Of a stretch of DNA of 12,443 bases, positions 1 through 7,465 are shown one piece after another. This stretch comes from SZUA-521 sp041738285 (GTDB lineage: Bacteria; Pseudomonadota; Gammaproteobacteria; Pseudomonadales; Azotimanducaceae): contig JBGSQB010000048.1 of the NCBI GenBank assembly GCA_041738285.1, positions 1-12,443 on the forward strand, read 5' to 3'. Under the pieces are notes generated by a model that made no database searches, was not told the origin of the DNA, and was given only the letters and a program-made list of their open reading frames with translations. The translations under genes and the position numbers were made by a program. How positions within the stretch are numbered: the first letter of the stretch is position 1; each line of letters opens with the position of its first letter.

Positions 1-469
1 TGCGGGCGACGCTCGCTGCGAACTCGGGGGAATCACCAATCCGGTCGACATAGAACGGCAGACGCTTGTAACTCGACACCACTTCCAACGGGTCACGAAT
101 CATGTGGACGAAGCGCACGTCGAAGTCGGTCAGCCACGCATCGATCAGGTCGAGATAGAACTCGTTGAGCGGAGTCTTCTCGCCACAGATCGGTTTCGAT
201 ACCGAGTCGGCGTAGCGGGTGAGCGCGGTCACGTACGCGTCCCGCGGCGACAGCGCCAACAGATCGCTAAAGTCGAGCTTCCAGAACTTCAGGCGTGGGT
301 TGGCGAATATCTCCGCGAGGCTCCGCCCTTCGCAGTGCTTGCGGAAGAACACGAATTCGGCGTGCGGGATCGCAATCTGGGAGTGCGAGCCGATGATGCG
401 TCGAACCAGGTTCGTTCCGCTTCGAGGCATGCCGCCGATGATGACGAGCTTGCCGCCGGCTGCGCTCAC
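1..469 (-). CDS. Sulfotransferase, PAPS-dependent family (C-terminus missing)
   Basis: This is the N-terminal 156 residues of a cytoplasmic sulfotransferase that would move sulfate from PAPS to a sugar or other hydroxyl; the rest lies beyond position 1. The 5'-phosphosulfate-binding loop PRSGTNLV is at residues 15-22, directly after the strand KLVIIGGM. GEKTP is at 96-100. The 3'-phosphate-binding motif RDPLEVVSSYK is at 125-135, with the expected Arg and Ser. These order and spacings match bacterial Sulfotransfer_3-type proteins. The start is GTG at 467-469, inside a GTGA overlap with the stop of the ABC ATPase gene. No strong ribosome-binding site was seen, so translational coupling is likely. 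Coupling to a Wzt-like exporter suggests that it modifies the exported glycan. Family assignment is firm; the acceptor is unknown. Confidence 0.88.
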   Translation of the reverse strand, partial: MSAAGGKLVIIGGMPRSGTNLVRRIIGSHSQIAIPHAEFVFFRKHCEGRSLAEIFANPRLKFWKLDFSDLLALSPRDAYVTALTRYADSVSKPICGEKTPLNEFYLDLIDAWLTDFDVRFVHMIRDPLEVVSSYKRLPFYVDRIGDSPEFAASVAR

Positions 470-1824
470 GGCCCCGCGGCCGAAGCTTTTCGAACTGCTT
501 CGGATACGACTTCGGTCTGCCAGTCGAGTTTCGGGCGGAATGCGGAGTCGATGCCACCCACCCAATTGCCGCGTGCGGAGTCGCCTTCCATCGTGTCAAC
601 GACATGGAACGCGATCTGCTGGTGTGCCTTGAAGTGGCGCTGCGCCGGCTCGACCGTCTTCATCTGCGCGCTGATGTAGATCATGCCCTCGTTGAGCAGA
701 TTGCCCGGAACCCACGCAGTGGTCACGTAGCGACCCGTGGGCCGGCGGCGCTTGAGCCAGGCAGGATCCGTTTCCATGGCGATGAACAGTTTCATGCCGG
801 CGTCGTTCCATGCCACGAAGTGGGGCAGCAGCAGGCGTCCGCCTTCCAGCACTTCGTATTCCATCTCGAGTCCGACCGGTTCGCGGATGTCGATCGACGT
901 GGACGTATTGCCGCGCGCGTCCTTGATGCGGATGCTGCGCAGCCGCACCACGTCATCGCCGGGCGCCGTGCTCGCGTCCGGCCACTCATAGGCCCCCGAC
1001 ATACCGTGGCCGCCGTCGAGATAGGCCGAGACCACGTCGGTTGCATCGCCGTCCATCACCAGGCCGCCTTCCTTGAGCAGAATCGCTCGGGAACACAGTC
1101 GCGTAATGGCAGGCATGTTGTGCGACACGAACAGCACGGTGCGTCCGTGCTGGCTGACGTCTTCCATCTTGTCGAGGCTCTTGCGCTGAAAGGCCGCGTC
1201 GCCAACGGCAAGCACTTCATCGACGATCAGCACTTCGGGTTCAAGATGCGCCGCCACCGCGAACGCGAGCCGCACGCGCATGCCGCTCGAGTAGCGCTTG
1301 ACCGGCGTGTCGAGAAACTTCTCGACGCCGGAGAAATCGATAATCTCGTCGAACTTCGCGTCCACCTCTTTCTTGGTCATACCCATGATCGTGCCGTTGA
1401 GGTAGACGTTCTCGCGTCCGGTCAGCTCCTGGTGAAAGCCGGTGCCGACCTCGAGCAGGCTGCTCACGCGGCCGCGGATCGTGACGCGGCCGTGGGTGGG
1501 GGGTGTGATGCTCGACAGCACTTTCAGCAACGTCGACTTGCCGGCCCCGTTCGAGCCGATGACGCCGAGCACCTGACCGCGCGGTACTTCGAAACTGATG
1601 TCGCGCAGCGCCCAGATCAGATCCGAGGATGACTCGGTCGAGTCGGCCGCGCTGCGGTCCACGTCGTCGAAGTTGTACAACGAGCGGTACTTGCGATAGT
1701 TCGTGAACGGGCTCTTGATCGCGCTGATGATGGTGGCGGCGAGGCTGTCCGAGTCTTCGTCGCGCTCGCCAATGCGAAAACGCTTGCTCAGGCCCTCGAC
1801 CTTGATTGCGATATCGTCCTGCAT
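466..1824 (-). CDS. Wzt-like ABC transporter ATP-binding protein (polysaccharide export)
   Basis: This is a 452-residue ATPase of the O-antigen/teichoic-acid exporter class (Wzt/TagH), which powers export of lipid-linked polysaccharide through a Wzm-type permease at the inner membrane. Walker A GSNGAGKST is at residues 90-98, LLEVGTGF at 123-130 is typical of this subfamily, the signature YSSGM is at 178-182, Walker B VLIVDEV is at 198-204 and the switch His is H235. WALRDISFEV near 71-80 opens the core fold. The region after about residue 275 resembles the Wzt C-terminal beta-sandwich that in O9a-type systems recognises the modified glycan end. I chose ATG at 1822-1824 because GAGGA lies 8 bases upstream; the frame extends to a TTG at 1870-1872 with no such support. 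No permease gene is in the window. The specific glycan is unknown. Confidence 0.92.
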   Translation of the reverse strand: MQDDIAIKVEGLSKRFRIGERDEDSDSLAATIISAIKSPFTNYRKYRSLYNFDDVDRSAADSTESSSDLIWALRDISFEVPRGQVLGVIGSNGAGKSTLLKVLSSITPPTHGRVTIRGRVSSLLEVGTGFHQELTGRENVYLNGTIMGMTKKEVDAKFDEIIDFSGVEKFLDTPVKRYSSGMRVRLAFAVAAHLEPEVLIVDEVLAVGDAAFQRKSLDKMEDVSQHGRTVLFVSHNMPAITRLCSRAILLKEGGLVMDGDATDVVSAYLDGGHGMSGAYEWPDASTAPGDDVVRLRSIRIKDARGNTSTSIDIREPVGLEMEYEVLEGGRLLLPHFVAWNDAGMKLFIAMETDPAWLKRRRPTGRYVTTAWVPGNLLNEGMIYISAQMKTVEPAQRHFKAHQQIAFHVVDTMEGDSARGNWVGGIDSAFRPKLDWQTEVVSEAVRKASAAGP

Positions 1825-1832
1825 CCTTGATT

Positions 1833-1837
1833 TCCTC
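1833..1837 (-). promoter_or_regulatory. Shine-Dalgarno site setting the ABC ATPase start
   Basis: On the minus strand GAGGA is followed by 8 bases and then ATG at 1824. It is the best ribosome-binding match near this gene. It supports the start at 1824 over the TTG codon 48 bases upstream. Confidence 0.7.
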
Positions 1838-1893
1838 GGCGTCAGCGCCCGTTCGAAGTCTGGCACGATCAACGTGACCAGCGGAGGGTTGAT

Positions 1894-1919
1894 ATTTTAC
1901 AGCCGGCAGGCCCCGTCAA
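1894..1919 (-). promoter_or_regulatory. Possible sigma70-like promoter ahead of the ABC ATPase gene
   Basis: In the 143-base gap between the sulfotransferase stop (1968) and the ATPase start (1824), the minus strand reads TTGACG (1919-1914), 14 bases, then TAAAAT (1899-1894). Each hexamer matches five of six consensus positions, and TAAAAT sits in the only AT-rich patch of this gap. The 14-base spacer is shorter than the usual 16-18, so this is weak evidence. If real, it would let the ATPase and the sulfotransferase after it be transcribed separately from the upstream genes. Confidence 0.25.
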
Positions 1920-1967
1920 TGGTGGGAAGTTTGCAAGTGCGTCTGCACATGGCGTGGTCCCGCCGGT

Positions 1968-2771
1968 TTACCTGCCCTTCGACAGGGCACGCTCGACGAC
2001 GCGCTCCAGCGGCCTGCTAAAGCCCCGAATCACGGCCTTGTAGTGCCGCAACTGACGCCCCGGTTCAGGGGTGAGGTAGTCGTAACCAAAGAAGCGCATC
2101 ACGTCGGGGGCCGTTCGAAGCACGGCATTGATTTGATCGACCTGGCCGTTGCTGAGCAGGTCGATCTTCTCGGCGTTGAGGTTCCTGAGTGCGCCGCTAC
2201 GGACGCGGCCCATTGGCGCTGCCTTGGCGTCGATGTCGTAGTTGTTCAATCGCAGGCCATCGAACAGCGACTCGACCTTTGCCAGCGAATCGTGCGTCTG
2301 CTCGACGAATTGTTCGTAGGTAAACCAGACGATGTGCTCGAGCTGCTCGATGTTGCGTATCTGCTGCTCGGCGCACCGCACCCAGAACGTGGCGGCCTCC
2401 TCGAGGGTCGAGTTGTGGCGCCGCGCTCTGCCCTCGCAGAAGGCATAGGGATTCCTGATCATGGCCACGAAACGGGCCGGACGGAACACCGCTTCGATCT
2501 CCGCGGCGCGCATCAGGTTGGGCGGACTCTTTTCCAGCAGCAGCGGGCGGTCGAGGTTCCATTGGCTGCGCCAGATCTCCTTGACCTGCTGCCACGGTAT
2601 CTCCTTGTCAGCGCTCCACGCATTGCCGCGCATGAGCGGCACCACGTCCGGCAGCATCTGCCCTTCGCGCGGCAGGCTCGACACCAAATCCGATTTCGCA
2701 AGCAGCTGCCACAGCACCGAAGAACCGGAGTACGGCGGGCACAGAATGAACAGGTAAGTTTGGGCCGACAT
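1968..2771 (-). CDS. Sulfotransferase family protein
   Basis: This is a 267-residue predicted cytoplasmic sulfotransferase, complete. The strand TYLFILCP runs into a P-loop-like PPYSGSSVL at residues 12-20, the 5'-phosphosulfate loop. EKSPPN at 80-85 is the usual conserved loop. MIRNPYAFCEGR at 104-115 is the 3'-phosphate-binding region, where Arg106 is clear but the usual serine is not in its standard place. The family is recognisable from this motif order and the length. It differs clearly from the other two sulfotransferases here, so it is not a recent tandem copy. The start is ATG at 2771, 24 bases after the sulfatase stop. The nearest purine-rich site (GAGG) is 13 bases from the ATG, so initiation may be weak or coupled. 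Being next to a sulfatase suggests a shared sulfated substrate. The acceptor is unknown. Confidence 0.85.
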   Translation of the reverse strand: MSAQTYLFILCPPYSGSSVLWQLLAKSDLVSSLPREGQMLPDVVPLMRGNAWSADKEIPWQQVKEIWRSQWNLDRPLLLEKSPPNLMRAAEIEAVFRPARFVAMIRNPYAFCEGRARRHNSTLEEAATFWVRCAEQQIRNIEQLEHIVWFTYEQFVEQTHDSLAKVESLFDGLRLNNYDIDAKAAPMGRVRSGALRNLNAEKIDLLSNGQVDQINAVLRTAPDVMRFFGYDYLTPEPGRQLRHYKAVIRGFSRPLERVVERALSKGR

Positions 2772-2795
2772 GTTTAGATCAACGCCTCAAGGTGC

Positions 2796-4889
2796 TTACA
2801 AACCCTGCTGGGTGAGCCACCGTGCATAGGCACCCATCACTTCCGCGGCATAGAAGCTACGGGTGTAAGCCTTGGGCAGTTCCACCTCGCCCGGGAACGG
2901 CTCGTTGGCCTCTGCATCGTTGCCAATCACCAGCGTATACGGCGCCTCGGTGGTGCCGCCGGCAGCTGCAGCGATCGTATTGCCCCCGCCGGAGGACGCC
3001 ACGGCAACCCCGTCGATGAACAGATGCAGCACGGTGGCGGCGTCGCGGAAGCCGTATGCCGTGAAGGCGACGTGGTGTGCACCTGGCTTGAGCCGCGTCG
3101 TGGATGAAAGTTGCGCCTCGTCGGCAACGTCGACCTTGACGCCCACGGAATGCGCGCCGCGAACATGCAGGTGAACGCGTCCCTCCTGCAGTGACAAGCG
3201 CCAGCTGCCCGGGCGCTCCGCGATGACGCCAGTGGCGGTTTCGGGTGCACCGGTGGCCACATCGACCCCGGTCAGGAAGGTGAAGTCGCCATCGTTGAAG
3301 TCGAGCCGCTCGTCGAAATTCAGCGTCGCTGGCGAACGCGCGTCGCGCGCCGAGGCCGTCACGTACGGAATCTCGCCCCGGCTGAAACGCCACTGCCAGT
3401 ATTCGTGTTCGAGATCGTTGGCGATGACGCGGTAGGTCTCCGCCGGGTCCGCATCGCCGCCGCGATAGATGCTCACTTGGGGTATGCGCAGGTCCCATCT
3501 GCCGTAGGGCCCGAATGAGAAATACGGCTTCGCCGCCAGCAGATTGTGTCGCTCGCCCGGGTCGGTGGCGACGTTGAACAGCTCGCGCCGGTCGGAGGCC
3601 AGCGGATTCATCGCCGGATGGTAGAGGAGCTTCCACGGTCCTTTTCGCACCGCGAATGTGTTGGTGATGCGCGTGAAGTCGAGGGCAGCGTTGTTCGCCG
3701 GTTTGTTCTCCCAGATCAGCGCGTCGTCCGAGTCGACCCGGGCCTGACCCTGCAACACATCGAGAAAGCTGCGACCGTCCAACTGCGTGCCGGCATCCAG
3801 CGTTGCGCCGGCGATCGCCGCAAGTGTCGGCAACAGATCGACGCTCGTCACCGTGGCGGTGGTGTTGGAATTCGGTGCGACCGTGCCGGGCCAACGCACC
3901 ACCATCGGCACGCGAATGGCGCCTTCACTCATCGTGCCCTTGTAGCCCGAGAGCGTGCGCTCAGGAATGGTGCGCCGAGCATGGTTGCCGGGGGTGCCCC
4001 CATTGTCGCTGGCGACGATCACGAGGGTGTTGTCGGCGATTCCCAATGCATCGAGCGCATCCATCAGCCTGCCGAGTTCCTGATCCACATGGGTGACCAG
4101 GGCTGCGTATTCGCCTCTGCTGATGTCGCAACCAGCAGTCGCGTCGAGACAGTAACCAGTCTCGCTGTTGTCGAAGTTGCGTGGCGGTTCGATCGGTTCG
4201 TGGGGGGCGAAATGCCACAGGTTGATGAATACCGGCCGCGCCGGGTCGGACGCGATCGAGCTGCGCAGTTCCTCGATTGCAAGATCAGTCAGTGCGGTCG
4301 TCAGGTGGACGTCCGTCGGAATCGGCTGTTCGGCGGCATCGTCGACGATCAGCGACTGGTCGAAGTAGCCGCGCCCCTCGAAGCGATAGCTGCGCTCGAA
4401 ACCTTTGCGGGTCGGCAGGTAGACCTCGCGCCCGGATCCAACGTGCCACTTGCCAAGGTGCACGGTCCGGTAGCCGCTGCTTTGCAGCACCTGCGCGAGG
4501 GTCGGAATGGTGCTCGCGATGCCCCGCAGCGAAGTGGGCAGCACGGCGCGCAGAAATCCCATCGATGCCGGATGTACCCCCGTCAGCAGTGCGACACGGG
4601 TCGGCGAGCACACCGGCGCACCTGCGTAGTAGCGATCGAATCGCAGTCCGGATCGCGCCAGTGCGTCGATCGAAGGCGTGCGGATGTCGCTGCTCGCATA
4701 CACACCCACATCCGCGGTGTCCAGATCATCGAGCAGAACGAAGACGATATGGGGTCGTTGCGGGGACGCAGCGGCTGCTGCCGTTTCCGACGCGAACGCG
4801 GGCGATGTCATGAGGCATGCAACTGCGGCCAAAGCCAGTAATGCATTCGACACGATCGAGTTCGTGCAAGTCGCGTTCATAGCGCGCAT
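2796..4889 (-). CDS. Exported formylglycine-dependent sulfatase (arylsulfatase A family)
   Basis: This protein hydrolyses sulfate esters, probably on a polysaccharide, in the periplasm or outside the cell. A signal peptide ends near AFA-SE (about residue 33). Catalytic and metal-binding motifs, numbered from ATG 4889, are: LLDDLD with D54-D55; CSPTR with C94, the cysteine converted to formylglycine; GKWH with K147 and H149; SDNGG with D295-N296; and GYKGTMSEG with K317. The alkaline-phosphatase-like core ends near residue 500. About 190 further residues look like a beta-sandwich (LamG/ConA-like), perhaps glycan-binding. With 697 residues it is longer than a minimal sulfatase. The start is uncertain: GTG 4901 extends the frame, ATG 4880 makes an ATGA overlap with the upstream stop, and ATG 4889 has GGGG 6 bases upstream and keeps an Arg in the signal n-region, so I chose 4889. 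No formylglycine-generating enzyme gene is in the window. Confidence 0.93.
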   Translation of the reverse strand: MRAMNATCTNSIVSNALLALAAVACLMTSPAFASETAAAAASPQRPHIVFVLLDDLDTADVGVYASSDIRTPSIDALARSGLRFDRYYAGAPVCSPTRVALLTGVHPASMGFLRAVLPTSLRGIASTIPTLAQVLQSSGYRTVHLGKWHVGSGREVYLPTRKGFERSYRFEGRGYFDQSLIVDDAAEQPIPTDVHLTTALTDLAIEELRSSIASDPARPVFINLWHFAPHEPIEPPRNFDNSETGYCLDATAGCDISRGEYAALVTHVDQELGRLMDALDALGIADNTLVIVASDNGGTPGNHARRTIPERTLSGYKGTMSEGAIRVPMVVRWPGTVAPNSNTTATVTSVDLLPTLAAIAGATLDAGTQLDGRSFLDVLQGQARVDSDDALIWENKPANNAALDFTRITNTFAVRKGPWKLLYHPAMNPLASDRRELFNVATDPGERHNLLAAKPYFSFGPYGRWDLRIPQVSIYRGGDADPAETYRVIANDLEHEYWQWRFSRGEIPYVTASARDARSPATLNFDERLDFNDGDFTFLTGVDVATGAPETATGVIAERPGSWRLSLQEGRVHLHVRGAHSVGVKVDVADEAQLSSTTRLKPGAHHVAFTAYGFRDAATVLHLFIDGVAVASSGGGNTIAAAAGGTTEAPYTLVIGNDAEANEPFPGEVELPKAYTRSFYAAEVMGAYARWLTQQGL

Positions 4890-7426
4890 CCGGTACCCCA
4901 CAGATCGATGGCATCGAATAGAAACGCGCTGCCCGTTTCGGCGCTGCCGACATCGTCGAGGTGCACGCGCAGCACGTGGCGTGCACAGGGTAGTTCGCGT
5001 GTCGCTGCGACAATCGATATCGGACCGTCAGCATCCGCGCCGCCCACGACATCGTCGAGGGGCGCATCGTCGAGGTGGACTGTGAGGCGTGCGCCGGGGG
5101 CGAGCTTGCCGAGCACATCGAGTCCAGTGCCAACGAACGAAAGCTCGAGCGCGCTGCCGGATGCCGAAGCGGTCCAGGCGTTGGAGGCACTCAGGCGCGG
5201 ATTCGACCGCTGTTTCCAATCACCCTCGAAGACGATGACGCCGCGCGTGCCCTCGTCGCGCACGGGCCGATCCGATGACCGCCAGGTTGCGCCGCCGTCG
5301 TGGCTTTCGAATGCATCGAGGGGCGACGCCGCGTAGACAGTGCGATCCGTGGCGAAATCCGGCGAAAACTGCAGGCGGTGAATGCGCGCGAATCGCGCGT
5401 CGGTAAAGAGCGGCTCGAACGTGTCCGCCGCATTCCGGCTGCGGAAGATTCCGTGTCCGGTCACCGCGACCAGCACCGTTCTGTCCTGCTCGTAGTTCGG
5501 CGATACGGCGACGCTCGCAGTGTATGGGGTCGTTCCCGGCAGACCGTTGCTCGACTCGACCCAGGTCTCGCCACGATCGGTGCTGCGGTACAGCCCCAGC
5601 GACGTCGCCGCGAACAGCGTGCCGTCACGCGCGAATTCGGGGGAAGATGCGAGCTCGATCTGAAACGCCTTGGATCGCTCCACTTCGTGATGCCGCCCGG
5701 GTTCATCGGCCATGGCGTGCCAGGCATCGAGGAAGTCGAGCCCTTCATTTGCGCTGGACCAGCGCTCGCCGCCATCGCGACTCACCAGCACGCCTTCATG
5801 GCGGGCGGACACGAACAACGTGCGGTCGGCGGCAAAGTCCGGCGACATGAGCACGGCGCCGAGCAGGCGTTCGCTTGCGCGCAGCACGGTCGTTTCGCCG
5901 GATTCGGCCGACGCCCGCATCAGGCCATGGCGTCGCGTGCTGAAGTAGATGTCGCCATCGCTCTTGAAGGTTGCCGCGGCGCTCAGAGCTTCCGGGAACG
6001 GCGGCTGCTGCACGTCCTTGCCGAGCAGATCGATGGTCCAGGACGCGGGTAGTCCGAGCCGGTTGTTCAGGAACCGAGTGCCGCGCAGCAGCAGTTCATT
6101 CCACATGCCGCGGTTCAAGGGTGTGGTGTGCCAACCGCCGCCGTTGTCGTCCGAGAATGACAGCAGCTGACCCGGCGCACCGGCGAACAGCACGCTCGCA
6201 TCAGTTGCGGTTTGCGCAAAGGTCATTCCCGTCAGCCGCGTGTTGGTCAGACCCCTGTTGAGTACCTGCCATCGGCCCGTATCCGAACAGCGCCGGTAAG
6301 CACCGCCGCCGTAAGTCGACAGTGCGACGCAGTGCCCCTGCGGCCCCTGTGGTGAGACTGCAAGGTCCATGATGCGACCGGGCAGCAGCGTCTGGATTTC
6401 GAGCCACTGCGCATCCTGCGACCGCGAGTGGAAGATGCCGTCGAACGCACCGACGAACCAGATCGAGCCGCCTGGGGCGGCCGCCACATCCACGTCGATG
6501 AAATGGGGCGACAGATGCACCGGGTCGTCGGCCTGCGTGTCGGTCGTGAGTCCCGCCGCCATCGCTCGCCAGGTCTTGCCTGCGTCATCGGAGCGATAGC
6601 CGCCGTCGTGCCAGGTCACCGCAAGTGTCGTCGCGGTAATCGGGTCTGTCGCGAGCGCGCGCGCATGCGGGTCCGTCGGTCCCGTGGCGGCGGCCTCGAA
6701 GGTAGCGCCGCCGTCGGTGCTTCGAACGACACCGGCCGCAGCGGTCGCGGCGAGTACCACCGGTTCATCACCGCTCGTCGCGATCAGATCGTTGATGGCG
6801 CCCAGCTCGGCGGGGACGGTGGCGGAGGACCACTGCGTTTCATCCAGCGCCGTTGTGAGGATCCGGCCGTCGTCGGTGCCTACCGCCAAACGACGCGGTG
6901 ACACGAGGGCTGCGGCGGTAATGTGCGCATCGCCCGCGTCAGTCAGGCGCCAGTGCGTGCCGAAGTCGGTGCTGTCGTAGAGTTTGCCTTCGTAGGTGAT
7001 CACCGCCAGGTATCCCGCATCGGCGAGTAGCGTCGATTTGATGCGACCGCTGCCAGGCACGGCCGGTAGCCGTTGCCACGTATCGCCGCCATCCACCGAC
7101 GCGAATACGCCGTCGCCATCGGTGCCCGCAACCACCCACGTTGCCTCGCCATGCTCGATGGCGTCGATAGCCGTGATCGGATGACGGTTGTCGAAGCCGT
7201 AGGCGAGTTCGGCCCATGACGCGCCGGCGTCGGGGGACCGAATCAATATATTGGAGTCGATGATCGCGAAGACGCTGCGCGATGTCGTCGCAACGGCCGT
7301 GATCACATCGTGAGGGCTGTGGGCGCGCGCGCAGGGTGCCGCCAGCAGCGTCAGGAGCGCGGTGAGCAGGAGGCTTCGCGACATGCTCTTCGCGCGGCAG
7401 GAATCAGCGTTGACGGGAGTTCTCAT
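4877..7426 (-). CDS. Exported Asp-box (BNR) beta-propeller protein with C-terminal jelly-roll-like domain
   Basis: This is an 849-residue secreted protein. Its signal peptide has the hydrophobic core LLLTALLTLLAA and ends near CARA (about residue 35). Clear Asp boxes (S-x-D-x-G-x-T/S-W/F) are at about residues 64, 110, 152, 236, 279, 549, 615 and 708, with degenerate ones near 381, 425 and 663. This indicates one or two beta-propellers of the VPS10/sortilin-like or sialidase-like class. No sialidase FRIP motif or catalytic Arg triad was recognised, so binding is more likely than hydrolysis. From about residue 745, a segment beginning WTASASGSALELSFVGTGLD resembles a carbohydrate-binding jelly roll. 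The start is ATG 7426 with AGGAG 12 bases upstream; ATG 7384 gives a shorter, more typical signal peptide. Its 3' end overlaps the sulfatase start, so the two exported proteins are probably co-produced. The ligand is unknown. Confidence 0.88.
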   Translation of the reverse strand: MRTPVNADSCRAKSMSRSLLLTALLTLLAAPCARAHSPHDVITAVATTSRSVFAIIDSNILIRSPDAGASWAELAYGFDNRHPITAIDAIEHGEATWVVAGTDGDGVFASVDGGDTWQRLPAVPGSGRIKSTLLADAGYLAVITYEGKLYDSTDFGTHWRLTDAGDAHITAAALVSPRRLAVGTDDGRILTTALDETQWSSATVPAELGAINDLIATSGDEPVVLAATAAAGVVRSTDGGATFEAAATGPTDPHARALATDPITATTLAVTWHDGGYRSDDAGKTWRAMAAGLTTDTQADDPVHLSPHFIDVDVAAAPGGSIWFVGAFDGIFHSRSQDAQWLEIQTLLPGRIMDLAVSPQGPQGHCVALSTYGGGAYRRCSDTGRWQVLNRGLTNTRLTGMTFAQTATDASVLFAGAPGQLLSFSDDNGGGWHTTPLNRGMWNELLLRGTRFLNNRLGLPASWTIDLLGKDVQQPPFPEALSAAATFKSDGDIYFSTRRHGLMRASAESGETTVLRASERLLGAVLMSPDFAADRTLFVSARHEGVLVSRDGGERWSSANEGLDFLDAWHAMADEPGRHHEVERSKAFQIELASSPEFARDGTLFAATSLGLYRSTDRGETWVESSNGLPGTTPYTASVAVSPNYEQDRTVLVAVTGHGIFRSRNAADTFEPLFTDARFARIHRLQFSPDFATDRTVYAASPLDAFESHDGGATWRSSDRPVRDEGTRGVIVFEGDWKQRSNPRLSASNAWTASASGSALELSFVGTGLDVLGKLAPGARLTVHLDDAPLDDVVGGADADGPISIVAATRELPCARHVLRVHLDDVGSAETGSAFLFDAIDLWGTGCAL
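5282..5845 (-). repeat. Four degenerate protein-level repeats in the Asp-box gene
   Basis: Residues 528-715 of the Asp-box protein contain four copies of a unit that begins SP-[DEN]-[FY]-x-x-D-[RG]-T and ends with an Asp box. The copies start at residues 528, 595, 642 and 688, giving intervals of 67, 47 and 46 residues. The third Asp box (SRNAADTF) is degenerate. These look like successive propeller blades. The similarity is visible at protein level; it was not compared at DNA level. Confidence 0.7.
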
Positions 7427-7465
7427 TGCCAGTGCTGTCTCCTGTGTCGATCTGCGCGCGGCGGC

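Noticed and set aside
604..1632. Plus-strand open frame of 342 codons opposite the ABC ATPase
   Set aside because: It is antisense to all the core ATPase motifs, with low-complexity Arg/His/Ala composition and no signal of its own.
1822..1872. Longer N-terminus for the ABC ATPase from TTG 1872
   Set aside because: The extra 16 residues have no family counterpart that I recognise, and the ATG at 1824 has a well-placed GAGGA.
1903..1966. Inverted repeat (CCGGCGGG at 1966-1959 and CCTGCCGG at 1910-1903, minus strand) as a terminator
   Set aside because: The arms are 48 bases apart with a G-T pair and no following T-run, so it does not look like an intrinsic terminator.
2043..2777. Plus-strand open frame of 244 codons opposite the second sulfotransferase
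   Set aside because: It shadows a gene with clear PAPS-binding motifs; no domain or ribosome-binding site supports it.
3546..4841. Long plus-strand open frame of 431 codons opposite the sulfatase
   Set aside because: It lies wholly antisense to a gene with intact catalytic motifs. Its translation is rich in Arg, His and Gly with no recognisable domain, as expected of a GC-rich shadow frame.
5300..6052. Plus-strand open frame of 250 codons opposite the Asp-box gene
   Set aside because: Antisense shadow of repeat-bearing coding sequence; no recognisable domain.
4877..7426. Active sialidase
   Set aside because: Asp boxes alone occur in many propeller proteins; no FRIP motif or catalytic Arg triad, Asp and Tyr could be identified.
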